From: Arthrobacter sp. EpRS71
Lineage (GTDB): Bacteria; Actinomycetota; Actinomycetes; Actinomycetales; Micrococcaceae
Reading direction: 5' to 3'
DNA: 64,000 bases
Assembly: GCF_001512285.1 (NCBI RefSeq)
Contig: NZ_LNUV01000006.1
Span: forward strand, 2,030,809-2,094,808
The translations under genes and the position numbers were made by a program. Positions within the stretch are counted from its first letter, which is position 1. The number at the start of each line of letters is the position of its first letter. Shown here in pieces: positions 32,680-42,304 of the stretch. Under the pieces are notes generated by a model, which searched no databases, was not told the origin of the DNA, and saw only the letters and a list, made by a program, of their open reading frames with translations.

Positions 32680-33746
32680 TCCACCACGTCGCCGTCAACC
32701 ATCACGTACTCTTTGCCTTCAATACGAACCTTGCCGCGGGACTTGGCCTCTGCCATGGAACCGGCGTCGATCAGGTCATCGAACGAGACAACTTCGGCCT
32801 TGATGAAGCCGCGCTGGAAATCGGAGTGGATCACGCCGGCCGCCTGGGGTGCGGTGTCGCCTTGGCGGATGGTCCAGGCACGGGTTTCCTTGGGGCCAGC
32901 GGTGAGGTAGGTCTGCAGGCCAAGAGTGTGGAAACCAACGCGCGCCAACTGGTCCAGTCCGGATTCGCTCTGGCCGTTCATTTCCAGCATTTCGCGGGCT
33001 TCTTCTTCGTCAAGCTCCACCAGATCGGATTCCAACTTGGCATCCAGGAATACGGCATCGGCAGGGGCCACCAAGGCACGCAGTTCCTCCTGCTTGGCTG
33101 CATCGCCCAGAATGCCTTCGTCGGCGTTGAAGACGTAGATGAACGGCTTCGCGGTCAGGAGACCGAGCTCTTTGAGGTGCCCCATCTCCAGCTTGTCGCT
33201 CTTGATCGAGGAGAAAATGGTGTCGCCGCGTTCCAGAACCGCCTGGGCTGCTTTGATGGCGGCCAGTTCGGCTGTTTCACGCTTCTTGATCTTGACTTCT
33301 TTTTCGATACGCGGGATGGCGTTTTCGATGGTCTGAAGGTCTGCCAGGATCAGCTCGGTGTTGATGGTCTCCATGTCGGAGCGCGGATCAACCTTGCCAT
33401 CCACGTGGATGACGTCGGGATCGTCAAAGACGCGGACGACCTGCGCGATGGCCTCTGCTTCACGAATGTTGGCCAGGAACTTGTTGCCCAGGCCTTCGCC
33501 CTCGGAGGCACCCTTGACGATGCCGGCGATGTCCACGAAGGACACGGGAGCCGGCAGCAACTTCTGCGAACCGAAGATCTCCGCCAGCTTAGCCAGACGC
33601 GGATCCGGCAGGTTGACCACGCCGACGTTTGGTTCAATCGTTGCGAACGGATAGTTCGCAGCGAGCACCTGGTTACGGGTCAGTGCGTTGAAAAGAGTTG
33701 ATTTGCCGACGTTGGGCAGTCCGACGATGCCAATAGTAAGAGCCAC
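32661..33746 (-). CDS. ychF: Redox-regulated ATPase YchF (Obg family)
   Basis: A 361-aa TRAFAC-class nucleotide hydrolase, ribosome-associated and ATP-preferring. G1 is GLPNVGKSTLFNALT near residue 8, then G3 FVDIAGIVKGASEGEG. The noncanonical G4 region is FNADE, followed by a coiled-coil and a C-terminal TGS domain (FIKAEVVSFDDL). The GTG at 33746 (VALTIGIVGLPN) gives the standard length; an ATG at 33752 adds two codons. Its 3' end is the integration site of the 8.2-kb element, and its own terminator lies on the other side at 24386-24436. Confidence 0.92.
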   Translation of the reverse strand: MALTIGIVGLPNVGKSTLFNALTRNQVLAANYPFATIEPNVGVVNLPDPRLAKLAEIFGSQKLLPAPVSFVDIAGIVKGASEGEGLGNKFLANIREAEAIAQVVRVFDDPDVIHVDGKVDPRSDMETINTELILADLQTIENAIPRIEKEVKIKKRETAELAAIKAAQAVLERGDTIFSSIKSDKLEMGHLKELGLLTAKPFIYVFNADEGILGDAAKQEELRALVAPADAVFLDAKLESDLVELDEEEAREMLEMNGQSESGLDQLARVGFHTLGLQTYLTAGPKETRAWTIRQGDTAPQAAGVIHSDFQRGFIKAEVVSFDDLIDAGSMAEAKSRGKVRIEGKEYVMVDGDVVEFRFNV

Positions 33747-33857
33747 GAGCATTGATTCTACCCGTTGGAACCACGTCCGGGGTTGTCACCACCCGCAAAC
33801 CCGGCCCACGCCTGCCGCCTCGCTTAAACTGTCGTACCCCTGTGACAGGGTTGCCAC

Positions 33858-35132
33858 ATGGATGGATTTGGATTGGTATTGGCCCTGCTCATGCTGCTGA
33901 TTGGTGCAGCGGTTGGTCTCGCGGCCGGCTATGTTGTCTTCCGACGCCGGGGCGCCGGTTTGGAAGAAGACTTCGACGCCGTGTCCTCGCGGCTCTCGGA
34001 AGTGACGGCACAGCTCGCAGCGGCCGACGCCGAACGCCGGCTTTTGTTTACACAGAACCGCGAGTTGAGCGCAGCAAGGAATTCTGACGGAAGCGTTCTG
34101 CGCGCGCTTGCTCCCGTGGCCGAAAAGCTCACAGCGGTCCAGCAGCAGGTTTCGCTTCTTGAGCGAGACAGAGTGGAGCAGTACGGCCAGCTGGCCCAGC
34201 AGCTGCAAGATGCGCGGTCGTCTGATGAACAGCTCCTGCGGTCAACACACGCCTTGGCCTCAGCACTGCGTTCCAACAGTGCACGCGGCCAATGGGGCGA
34301 GGTTCAGCTCCGCAGGGTGGTGGAGGCCTCCGGAATGCTCAGGCACGTGGATTTCCATGAGCAGGTTCATTCGGGACGGAACGACAACACGCTGCGCCCG
34401 GACCTGGTGGTCCAGCTTCCTGGTGGTAAGCAGCTGGTAGTAGATGCCAAGGTGCCGTTGGCTTCCTATCTCGCTGCCCAGGAACAACTCCACGGAGACG
34501 GTTCATTCGGCGAATCTGTGGGCCCCGCCGTCAACCATGACTCCAAGACCCTGCTGGCACAGCATTCGAAGGCTCTGAAGGCCCACATCGATGCTCTGGC
34601 GGCCAAGAAATACTGGGACATTCCGGGGAACTCCCCCGAGCTGGTGATCTGCTTCCTTCCGGCAGAGTCCATCCTGGCGTCAGCTTTAGAGGCCGATCCC
34701 GCTCTGCTGGAACATGCCTTGTCCAAGAACGTGGTTCTCGCGTCGCCGGGCACCTTGCTGGCAGTCCTCAAGTCTGTGGCATTCACCTGGCGACAGGATG
34801 TCCTTACCGATAGCGCTCACGAACTCTTTGAGCTCGCCAAGCAGCTCTACGAACGCATGGGCACGCTCGGTGAGAATGTCAGCAAGCTCGGCAGCTCCTT
34901 GAAAACCTCCGTGGATCGCTACAACGCCATGGTGGGCACGCTGGAGGCGCGGGTACTCCCGACGGCCCGCAAGCTCAACACCATGGACGATGCCGGCCTC
35001 GCCGCGCCGATGTCTGTTGAGGTTGTCCCCCGTGCATTGGCAGCTCCGGAGCTTCTTGCCGTTGACACCCGCGGTCATCAGGACACGGCCCGCGAGCAAG
35101 ATGACAGCGAGGACCGGGAGTCGGCAGCCTAA
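33858..35132 (+). CDS. rmuC: DNA recombination protein RmuC
   Basis: A 424-aa protein with one N-terminal membrane helix (residues 5-27), a coiled-coil region (about 35-125) and the RmuC nuclease-like domain (SARGQWGEVQLRRVVEASGM, RPDLVVQLPGGKQLVVDAKV, ISPNL-like PESILASAL). RmuC limits inversions at short repeats. It is divergent from ychF and followed by a bidirectional terminator. Confidence 0.88.
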   Translation: MDGFGLVLALLMLLIGAAVGLAAGYVVFRRRGAGLEEDFDAVSSRLSEVTAQLAAADAERRLLFTQNRELSAARNSDGSVLRALAPVAEKLTAVQQQVSLLERDRVEQYGQLAQQLQDARSSDEQLLRSTHALASALRSNSARGQWGEVQLRRVVEASGMLRHVDFHEQVHSGRNDNTLRPDLVVQLPGGKQLVVDAKVPLASYLAAQEQLHGDGSFGESVGPAVNHDSKTLLAQHSKALKAHIDALAAKKYWDIPGNSPELVICFLPAESILASALEADPALLEHALSKNVVLASPGTLLAVLKSVAFTWRQDVLTDSAHELFELAKQLYERMGTLGENVSKLGSSLKTSVDRYNAMVGTLEARVLPTARKLNTMDDAGLAAPMSVEVVPRALAAPELLAVDTRGHQDTAREQDDSEDRESAA

Positions 35133-35151
35133 GAGATATGGCGCTTAACTG

Positions 35152-35205
35152 AACTGGCCCGCAGTGGAGCCTTTCCCGAGGGAAGGCAACCACCGCGGGC
35201 CAGTT
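35152..35205. terminator. Terminator between convergent rmuC and ispH
   Basis: An outer 11-bp stem (aactggcccgc, 35152-35162, with 35195-35205) and an inner cctttccc/gggaagg hairpin, ending 17 nt before the ispH stop. Confidence 0.65.
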
Positions 35206-35221
35206 ATGTCACGCGTATTTG

Positions 35222-36307
35222 CTAGGACGTCTGTCGGTTTCCACGGCCGCCAAGGGCACGCGTCACGTCGCCGGCCTTCTTCAAAGTGGCCCGCAGTTCC
35301 TTCGGAAGCGAGAAGAGAAGGTCTTCCTCTGCTGTCACCACTTCCTGAACCTCACCGTAACCGTAGTCAGCCAAGAGCCGCAGGACATCCTTGACGAGGA
35401 CTTCAGGAACAGACGCACCCGAAGTCACACCGACGGTGGCAACTCCCTCGAACCAGGACTCGTCCACCTCATTGGCGAAATCCACGCGGTATGAGCTCTT
35501 GGCACCGTATTCGAGGGCTACTTCAACCAACCGCACGGAATTGGAGGAGTTGGCCGAACCCACAACGATCACCAGGTCAGCCTGGGGTGCGATCTTCTTG
35601 ATGGCCACCTGACGGTTGGTGGTGGCGTAGCAAATGTCATCGCTGGGCGGATCCTGCAACGTGGGGAACCGGTCTTTGAGGAGGCGAACGGTTTCCATGG
35701 TTTCGTCCACGCTGAGGGTGGTCTGAGAAAGCCAGATGGTTTTCTCAGGATTACGGACGGTGACTTTGTCTACTTCATGAGGTCCGTTGATGATCTGGAT
35801 GTGATCCGGTGCTTCACCGGCCGTTCCTTCGACTTCCTCATGGCCTTCGTGACCAATGAGCAGGATGTCGTAATCTTCCTTGGCGAAGCGCACGGCTTCC
35901 TTGTGCACTTTGGTGACCAAGGGACACGTTGCGTCGATGGTGCGCAGGCCGCGATCCTCGGCTGATTGCACCACTGCCGGGGAGACACCGTGGGCGGAGA
36001 AGATCACCAGAGCGCCTTCGGGAACTTCGTCGGTCTCCTCGACGAAGATGGCCCCTTGTTCCTCCAGGGAGCTGACCACGTGCACGTTGTGGACGATCTG
36101 CTTGCGCACATAGACGGGAGGCCCGTAATGCTCTAGGGCCTTTTCCACAGCAATGACAGCCCGGTCCACACCGGCGCAATAACCTCGAGGAGCTGCCAAC
36201 AGGACCTTCTTGGGACCCGTTACGGGCGCGGCAGCCTGAACCTCTTCCGGGGAACGGCGTCTGCGGGGCACCGTGGGCATAGGAATGGAAACTGCTGTGC
36301 TGGTCAT
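35222..36307 (-). CDS. ispH: 4-hydroxy-3-methylbut-2-enyl diphosphate reductase
   Basis: A 361-aa iron-sulfur enzyme, last step of the MEP isoprenoid pathway, giving IPP and DMAPP. The three cluster cysteines are visible in APRGYCAGVDRAV, IDATCPLVTKVH and DICYATTNRQ. Substrate-binding histidines occur in EHYGPPVYVRKQIVHN and GHEGHEEVEGT, and the catalytic Glu in FVEETDEVP. The ATG at 36307 lies 6 nt after TAGCAT (minus strand), consistent with leaderless translation. A 35-residue Pro/Arg-rich N-terminal tail is extra. Confidence 0.92.
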   Translation of the reverse strand: MTSTAVSIPMPTVPRRRRSPEEVQAAAPVTGPKKVLLAAPRGYCAGVDRAVIAVEKALEHYGPPVYVRKQIVHNVHVVSSLEEQGAIFVEETDEVPEGALVIFSAHGVSPAVVQSAEDRGLRTIDATCPLVTKVHKEAVRFAKEDYDILLIGHEGHEEVEGTAGEAPDHIQIINGPHEVDKVTVRNPEKTIWLSQTTLSVDETMETVRLLKDRFPTLQDPPSDDICYATTNRQVAIKKIAPQADLVIVVGSANSSNSVRLVEVALEYGAKSSYRVDFANEVDESWFEGVATVGVTSGASVPEVLVKDVLRLLADYGYGEVQEVVTAEEDLLFSLPKELRATLKKAGDVTRALGGRGNRQTS

Positions 36308-36357
36308 TCCTCCATGCTACCGGGCCGGACTTTGCCTCCCGGCTTTAGGGCAGGACT

Positions 36358-37221
36358 TTAGCTGCTGGCCGAACGTGACCCTCGTCGCCCTGACACGACA
36401 GAGCCTATGACGCCAGCCACAAAGAGCGCACCGGATGCCACCGCTGCGATCAGGATCCATTCTCCGAAGCCGGTCTTCGCTGCGGTGAGGAACTCCTGCT
36501 TAAACAACTCGGCCACACCGTTAGCGCTGGACAGGTTGCCAACCACTCCCCCGGCAAGATCCGCACCCGCCGTCCAGAGTGCCGCCAGAGCCAATCCGCC
36601 AAGCCCCACGAAGACCAGCACCAGGGAGCGACGTCGCGCGGCAACAAGGGCCAGCAACAGGGATATCAATGCACCGAGGGCGGCCACCCACCATAGGGGC
36701 GCAAAAGCAGCCACCCGCTCTACCAGTTGGCGATGCGAGGGTTCCCCCAAGGACACAAGGCTTTCGGCTGGAACATCAATCCTGATCCGGGTTGCCTCGG
36801 CGAAATGATCGCGGATGAGCCTGACCAACGGGCTGATATCAAGGACCAAAGCAGTGGTGGCAGCGGTCTCCTCGCTTTGGTTCACCGCGCCGAAGTTCAA
36901 TCTGTGGCTGTTGCGCACTGTCTCTTCCCACGCTTGGGGGTAGTCGCTCCACGATTGCATGCCCGACGCTGCACTGCGGAGCGCGTCGGCTGCCAAGGAC
37001 TGAATAGGTTCTGGAAGTTCCACGGAGGCCTCGAAGGTCCCCACGGCGGCGGCGGCCAGCCGGCTTTGGAATTCCGGATCCTTGCCCAGCCCACCTGCCA
37101 AATGGACAAAACCCTCTTCTTTGACGATGTTTTGGTCAACCCACGCGATCGGAACTGCAACCGCTGTGAGTAGTAAAGCGAGGATCACTCCCACTGCTGA
37201 AACAAAAGTACGCAAGGTCAT
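36358..37221 (-). CDS. Conserved membrane protein, unknown function
   Basis: A 287-aa protein with one N-terminal helix (about residues 7-27), an external helical domain of about 150 residues, and three C-terminal helices (about 183-202, 208-232 and 253-275). The tail is Arg/Ser rich. No enzymatic motif. The ATG at 37221 (MTLRTFVSAVG) puts the first helix at the N-terminus; longer in-frame starts exist upstream. It lies between ispH and xseA, divergent from the latter. Confidence 0.6.
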   Translation of the reverse strand: MTLRTFVSAVGVILALLLTAVAVPIAWVDQNIVKEEGFVHLAGGLGKDPEFQSRLAAAAVGTFEASVELPEPIQSLAADALRSAASGMQSWSDYPQAWEETVRNSHRLNFGAVNQSEETAATTALVLDISPLVRLIRDHFAEATRIRIDVPAESLVSLGEPSHRQLVERVAAFAPLWWVAALGALISLLLALVAARRRSLVLVFVGLGGLALAALWTAGADLAGGVVGNLSSANGVAELFKQEFLTAAKTGFGEWILIAAVASGALFVAGVIGSVVSGRRGSRSASS

Positions 37222-37404
37222 CCTCGGGGCTCGGGGGTTATGCCACCATCCTAGGTCTGTCCACATGACAGGAAAAATGTCGGAGGCCCCGCCCAAGCTA
37301 TGGATAGAGTTGGAAGGCCGGTTGGCACTCACAGCCGCACCCCTGAGCGAGGACTATGACAATGCAGGTACAACCATGGCGACTGAACCAGGCAACGGCC
37401 ACCC

Positions 37405-38682
37405 ATGTCCGCTGAAGCAACGCCGGAATCCACCTTGCCCGGGACCGCGGCAGAGACCAGCCCGGACAACCCCTGGCCCCTGCAACTGCTGTCCCGCAAG
37501 CTCAAAGCACATATTGAGCGGGCGCCGGCCGCATGGATTGAGGGTCAGGTCATTGAACTTAACCGCAGGGGTGGCAACGCATTCCTGACACTGCGTGATG
37601 TTGACGCTGAAATATCCTTGCCCGCATCAGTCTGGTCAACGGTGCTTGACCGCCAAAAGGTACCCCTGGAACGCGGCTCCCGGGTGGTTGCCTTGGTGAA
37701 GGCGGACTTCTGGGTGAAGACCGGACGCCTGAACATGTCCGTGAAGGACATCCGTCCTGTGGGCCTCGGCGATCTGCTGGCGAGGATTGAACGGCTTCGC
37801 CAAGCGTTGGCAGCCGAGGGCCTGTTCGCGGACTCCCGGAAACGGAAGCTTCCCCTGCTCCCTCATCGCATCGGCCTTATCACCGGCAGGGACTCAGACG
37901 CCAAGAAGGACGTCATGCGCAACGCGGCCTTACGTTGGCCGGCCGTTGAGTTTGATGTCCGCGAGGTAGCCGTCCAAGGCAACACCGCAGTTTCACAGAT
38001 CATCGCAGCGCTGAAGAAACTGGACGCTGACCCACACGTGGATGTCATTGTCCTCGCCCGCGGCGGCGGCGCCCTGGAAGATCTCCTGCCGTTCAGTAAT
38101 GAGGACCTCATTCGCGCCGTGGCAGCGGCCACTACACCGGTTGTCAGCGCGATCGGCCATGAAGCCGACCGCCCCATCCTGGACGACGTGGCGGACCTCC
38201 GGGCGTCGACGCCGACGGATGCCGCCAAGCGCATTGTTCCGGACGTGGCCGAGGAACTGGCCATGGTCCGTAAGGCCAGGGAGCATCTCCGGAGAAGTAT
38301 CAGCCGCATGGTGGACCGGGAGACGGATCGACTCCACGCGTTGAGGTCCCGGCCCGTACTGGCCACTCCTGCCTCCATGGTGGATGCCCGCGCCGAAGAC
38401 ATCCACCGCCTCCAGCGGAGGACTCATTCCGCGGTCAGCACCGCGGTTCTCCGGGCCTTGGACCAAGTCCACCATTTGCGTGCGCAGGTCCGTGCCTTGT
38501 CACCACAAAAGACGCTGGACCGCGGCTATGCCGTTGTTCAGCTCATCGGTGAGGACCAAGCGGGCCATCACGTGGTCAGCAGCCCCGATGAAGCTCCGGA
38601 CGGAACATCCTTGAGCATCCGCGTTGCTGAGGGCCGTTTCAGTGCTGTCTCCAACGGGGCAGGTCACATCATGGAACGCTGA
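37405..38682 (+). CDS. xseA: Exodeoxyribonuclease VII large subunit
   Basis: A 425-aa nuclease subunit that degrades single-stranded DNA with XseB. The N-terminal OB fold (AAWIEGQVIELNRRGGNAFLTL) is followed by the catalytic domain (LPHRIGLITGRDSDAKKDV, DVIVLARGGGALEDLLPFS, SAIGHEADRPILDDVADLRA STPTDAAK split over residues 240-265), then a long coiled-coil and C-terminal segment (KTLDRGYAVV). Length is normal. The small subunit follows after 74 nt. Confidence 0.92.
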   Translation: MSAEATPESTLPGTAAETSPDNPWPLQLLSRKLKAHIERAPAAWIEGQVIELNRRGGNAFLTLRDVDAEISLPASVWSTVLDRQKVPLERGSRVVALVKADFWVKTGRLNMSVKDIRPVGLGDLLARIERLRQALAAEGLFADSRKRKLPLLPHRIGLITGRDSDAKKDVMRNAALRWPAVEFDVREVAVQGNTAVSQIIAALKKLDADPHVDVIVLARGGGALEDLLPFSNEDLIRAVAAATTPVVSAIGHEADRPILDDVADLRASTPTDAAKRIVPDVAEELAMVRKAREHLRRSISRMVDRETDRLHALRSRPVLATPASMVDARAEDIHRLQRRTHSAVSTAVLRALDQVHHLRAQVRALSPQKTLDRGYAVVQLIGEDQAGHHVVSSPDEAPDGTSLSIRVAEGRFSAVSNGAGHIMER

Positions 38683-38756
38683 CGGCTCGTCCAGAATCCA
38701 CCGCACATCCGCCCCTTGATTTGCCGGTAACACCGCCACAACCACGAAGGACCATC

Positions 38757-39032
38757 ATGACCGAAAACAGCCAGGCAGCACCGACTCCTCAAGGCGCACT
38801 GGCGCCGGAATCCCTTGACGGAATGAGCTATGAGGAAGCCCGGGAACAACTTGTGGCGGTAGTGGGACGCTTGGAGGCAGGCGGAGCCAGCTTGGAAGAA
38901 TCGCTGGCGCTCTGGGAGCGCGGCGAAGCCCTGGCCAAGCGCTGCGAGGATTGGCTTGAAGGCGCCCGCAAACGCCTGGCGACCGCCCGCGAGGCAAGCG
39001 AGGACGGCGGAGCGTCGGCAGGCAGCAAGTAA
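38757..39032 (+). CDS. xseB: Exodeoxyribonuclease VII small subunit
   Basis: A 91-aa helical protein that binds the coiled coil of XseA. MSYEEAREQLVAVVGRLEAG and GASLEESLALWERGEALAKR are diagnostic of XseB. The start at 38757 (MTENSQAAP) follows AAGGACC; an upstream in-frame ATG is not needed. It forms an operon with xseA. Confidence 0.9.
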   Translation: MTENSQAAPTPQGALAPESLDGMSYEEAREQLVAVVGRLEAGGASLEESLALWERGEALAKRCEDWLEGARKRLATAREASEDGGASAGSK

Positions 39033-39098
39033 GGACGCAGAGCAGCCAGTTCCACGCAGCAAACGGCCGCTTGCGAGGCCCGGCAGCAACCGGGAAGT

Positions 39099-39953
39099 TT
39101 AGGACTCCACCACGAGGGCGCGCTCCTCGGCAACGTCGAAGGTTGCTTTGGGCCAGTCCAGCTGCAGCCCCCCGAGTGCATCCAACAGCAGTTGCTGCAC
39201 CGCGATGCGTGCGTACCACTTCTTGTTGGCCGGCACCACATGCCAAGGAGCATTTTCCGTGGAGGTCTTCTCGAAGGCCACGCTGTAGGCGTCCATATAG
39301 TCATCCCAGAAGGCCCGCTCCGTGAGGTCCGTCCGACTGTATTTCCAGTGTTTGGTGGGATCGTCAAGCCTGGCAATGAGTCGCTTCTTTTGCTCGTCCT
39401 TGCTGATGTTGAGCATGACCTTGACCACGGTGGTGCCCTGCTCGGCAAGACGCGCCTCGAAGTCATTAATCGCGGCATACCGGCGCTCCAACTCCGAAGC
39501 GTCGGCCCATCCGTGGACGCGGTGGATCAGGACATCCTCGTACTGTGAACGGTCAAAGACTCCCACCATCCCTGCGGCAGGGACTTGCTTCTCGATCCTC
39601 CACAGGAAGTCGTGCGACTTTTCCTCTTCAGTTGGGGCCTTGAACGCGGATACTTGAACGCCTTGGACATCCATGGCGCCCACCACGTGGCTGACAATGC
39701 CACCTTTCCCGGCAGTGTCCATGGCTTGGAGGATCAACAGGAGCCGTTTCCCGCTGCCTGCCCTGCCCTCGGCAAAGAGCTTTTCCTGAAGCTCCGACAG
39801 CCGCGCATCCTGTGCCTCCAGCAGTGCTTTGCCATCCGTTTTCCCGCCCGTGTAACCGGGAGTGGAGTCAGGATCCACGCCTGCCAGGGAAAACCCAGAC
39901 CCCACCCTCAGAACCTCGGCCGGACTTGTGGCGAACTCAACTGCTACAGCCAT
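39099..39953 (-). CDS. ppk2: Polyphosphate kinase 2 family protein
   Basis: A 284-aa P-loop kinase that transfers phosphate between polyphosphate and nucleotides. Walker A-like LQAMDTAGKGG lies near residue 75. The PPK2 Walker B/lid signature FDRSQYEDVL and the basic lid RLDDPTKHWKYSRTDLTERAFWDDY follow. The single-domain length fits the class that acts on nucleoside mono- or diphosphates. The ATG at 39953 follows AAAGG. It converges on xseB. Confidence 0.88.
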   Translation of the reverse strand: MAVAVEFATSPAEVLRVGSGFSLAGVDPDSTPGYTGGKTDGKALLEAQDARLSELQEKLFAEGRAGSGKRLLLILQAMDTAGKGGIVSHVVGAMDVQGVQVSAFKAPTEEEKSHDFLWRIEKQVPAAGMVGVFDRSQYEDVLIHRVHGWADASELERRYAAINDFEARLAEQGTTVVKVMLNISKDEQKKRLIARLDDPTKHWKYSRTDLTERAFWDDYMDAYSVAFEKTSTENAPWHVVPANKKWYARIAVQQLLLDALGGLQLDWPKATFDVAEERALVVES

Positions 39954-40006
39954 TCGCGTGCCTTTCTGCCAGGCCATGCCCCTGTGGCGCGGCCTTGGAC
40001 CTCAGG

Positions 40007-41227
40007 CTAGTTGCCCGGGTACCTCGACAGGAAGTCCGCCATGCGCCCAATGGCTTCTTCGATGTCCTTGACGTTGGGCAATGTCACCATTCGGAAGTGG
40101 TCCGGCCGAACCCAGTTGAAGGCACGACCATGGGACACCAGAATTTTCTGTTCCTTCAGCAGATCGAGGACGAACTTCTCGTCATCCCGGATATGGAAGA
40201 CCTCCGGGTCCAACTTCGGGAACAGGTACAGGGCGCCCCTGGCCTGCTGGGTGCTGACTCCTGGGATCGCGTTCAAGAGGTCGTAGGCCTTGTTGCGTTG
40301 CTCCAGAAGCCTGCCGCCGGGAAGGATGAGATCGTTGATGCTCTGATAGCCGCCCAGAGCGGTTTGGATGGCATGTTGCGCAGGGACGTTGGCGCACAAC
40401 CGCATGTTGGCCAGCAGGTTGATGCCCTCGAGGTAATCCGCGGCGTCCTTCTTGGGACCGGAAATGGCCATCCAGCCAGCACGGTAACCGCACACACGGT
40501 AGGCCTTGGACAGTCCACTGAACGTCAGGCACAGCACGTCATCCCCGGTGAGCCCGGCAAGGTTCACGTGGACGGCGTCTTCGTACAAGATCTTTTCGTA
40601 GATCTCATCAGCGAAAAGAACCAGCCCGTGCTTTTCCGCCAAGGCCACAATCTTCTTGAGTGTCTCCTCCGGGTACACGGCGCCGGTGGGGTTGTTGGGG
40701 TTAATCACCACAATGCCCTTGGTCCGCGGCGTGATCTTGGATTCCATGTCCTCAAGATCGGGCTGCCATCCGGACTCTTCGTCGCAGAGGTAGTGCACAG
40801 GACGGCCCCCGGCAAGGGCTACCGACGCGGTCCACAGCGGATAATCCGGCGTAGGAATCAGTACTTCGTCGCCGTCGTCCAAGAGCGCCATCAGGGACAT
40901 GGTGATGAGCTCGCTAACCCCGTTGCCAAGGTAGATGTCGTCAACATGGATGTTCTGGATGCCACGTGTCTGGTAGTACTGCGAGACGGCGGTCCTGGCA
41001 GAGAAAATGCCGCGGGAATCGCTGTAACCCTGTGCGTTCGGCAGGTGGCGGATCATGTCCACCAAAATGGCGTCGGGGGCTTCAAAACCAAAAGGTGCCG
41101 GGTTTCCGATGTTCAGTTTGAGGATCCGGTGACCCTCCGCTTCCATTTGCTGGGCGGCCTGAAGAATCGGTCCACGGATGTCGTAGAGGACATTATGAAG
41201 CTTGGTGGACTGCTTGAAATTCGCCAT
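40007..41227 (-). CDS. alaA: Alanine-type aminotransferase (AlaA-like)
   Basis: A 406-aa PLP enzyme close to E. coli AlaA (pyruvate/glutamate-alanine transaminase) across its length: KLHNVLYDIRGPILQAAQ, LKLNIGNPAPFGFEAPDAIL and NAQGYSDSRGIFSARTAV at the N-terminus, NPNNPTGAVYP, FADEIYEKILY and the PLP lysine in FSGLSKAYRVCGYRAGW. The mycobacterial counterpart is annotated as aspartate aminotransferase (Rv0337c), so substrate range is uncertain. It lies 53 nt from the ppk2 start on the same strand. Confidence 0.87.
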   Translation of the reverse strand: MANFKQSTKLHNVLYDIRGPILQAAQQMEAEGHRILKLNIGNPAPFGFEAPDAILVDMIRHLPNAQGYSDSRGIFSARTAVSQYYQTRGIQNIHVDDIYLGNGVSELITMSLMALLDDGDEVLIPTPDYPLWTASVALAGGRPVHYLCDEESGWQPDLEDMESKITPRTKGIVVINPNNPTGAVYPEETLKKIVALAEKHGLVLFADEIYEKILYEDAVHVNLAGLTGDDVLCLTFSGLSKAYRVCGYRAGWMAISGPKKDAADYLEGINLLANMRLCANVPAQHAIQTALGGYQSINDLILPGGRLLEQRNKAYDLLNAIPGVSTQQARGALYLFPKLDPEVFHIRDDEKFVLDLLKEQKILVSHGRAFNWVRPDHFRMVTLPNVKDIEEAIGRMADFLSRYPGN

Positions 41228-41284
41228 CCCTCAAATATGCCACACGGGTGATGCAGTTCAGCTGAGACTTAACTCACAGATACG

Positions 41285-41328
41285 ACGACGGCGGTGACAG
41301 TCCCGCATGGGTCCGTCACCGCCGTCGT
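41285..41328. terminator. Terminator of the compatible-solute ABC operon
   Basis: A perfect 14-bp stem (acgacggcggtgac, 41285-41298, with 41315-41328) and 16-nt loop, 20 nt after the binding-protein stop. T-run is weak on the minus strand. Confidence 0.6.
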
Positions 41329-41347
41329 ACGCGGTTTTGTTCAGGTG

Positions 41348-42304
41348 TTACTTGACGATGCCCTTGTCCTTCAGCCATGCAGCAGCAGCGTCCTTGGGTG
41401 CCTGCTTCTGGTCGCCACTGACGGCGCGGTTCAGGTTGATGAGGTCATCAGTGGTGAGGATCTTGGAGACGTTGTTGAGCGCTTCCTTGGCCTTATCCGT
41501 CATCTTGGCCTCCTTGACCAACGGCAGGACCTGCTGGGCCTTGAAGTTGTTCTTCGGGTCTTCGAGGACAACAAGGTCGTTGTCGGCGATGGACGGCGTG
41601 GTGGTGTAAATGTCCGCCACCTGAACCTTGTCCTCGAGGAGGGCCTGGAGCGTCAGGTTGCCGCCGCCGTCGTTGAAGGGCTGAAGGCCCTTGAGCTCGC
41701 AACCATAATTGGCCTTCAGCCCCGGGAAGCCGTAAGCGCGGGTCTCAAAAGTGGCCGGTGCCGCCATGGTGAAGTCCTTGCAGACCTTCGCCAGGTCCTC
41801 AATGGACTTCAGCTGGTACTTCTCGGCTGTGGCCTTGGTGACCACCATGGCGTCCTTGGACTCGGCCTTGGCCGGCTCCAGGACTGCAAGTCCGTCCGGA
41901 AGCTTGCCCGGAAGTGCCTTGTAGACGTCCTCGGCGGACACCTCGGCAGCTTCGGTGTCCACGTAGGACAGGAGGTTGCCGGAGTAGTCCGGAACGAGGT
42001 CTACGGAGCCGTCCTGGACAGCCTTGAAGTAGATCTCGCGCGAGCCGATGTTCGGCTTGGACGTTGCCGTAAGACCTGCGGCGTTGAGGGCGCCAACATA
42101 GATCTCGGCGATGACCTGGCTCTCCGGAAAATCTGCGGAACCAACCACCAACGAGCCACCGTCGGAGGAACCGCTGGGTGCCGAAGTGGAAGGCGTCGCC
42201 AAGGGACTGCCGCCGCACGCGCTCAAGGCGAGGGCCACACCCACTCCGGCGGCCAAGCCGCCGAGACCACGGCGCGTAAGGGTCATGGGGACGGTGTTTT
42301 TCAT
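41348..42304 (-). CDS. Glycine betaine/osmoprotectant-binding lipoprotein
   Basis: A 318-aa OpuAC/OsmF-type solute-binding protein for quaternary ammonium compounds. The signal peptide ends in LALSACGGS (lipidated Cys near residue 30). Conserved features are VGSADFPESQVIAEIYVGAL, VDLVPDYSGNLLSYVD and NDLVVLEDPKNNF. GGAGG precedes the ATG at 42304, which overlaps the upstream permease stop by 4 nt. It is the last gene of the four-gene operon. Confidence 0.87.
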   Translation of the reverse strand: MKNTVPMTLTRRGLGGLAAGVGVALALSACGGSPLATPSTSAPSGSSDGGSLVVGSADFPESQVIAEIYVGALNAAGLTATSKPNIGSREIYFKAVQDGSVDLVPDYSGNLLSYVDTEAAEVSAEDVYKALPGKLPDGLAVLEPAKAESKDAMVVTKATAEKYQLKSIEDLAKVCKDFTMAAPATFETRAYGFPGLKANYGCELKGLQPFNDGGGNLTLQALLEDKVQVADIYTTTPSIADNDLVVLEDPKNNFKAQQVLPLVKEAKMTDKAKEALNNVSKILTTDDLINLNRAVSGDQKQAPKDAAAAWLKDKGIVK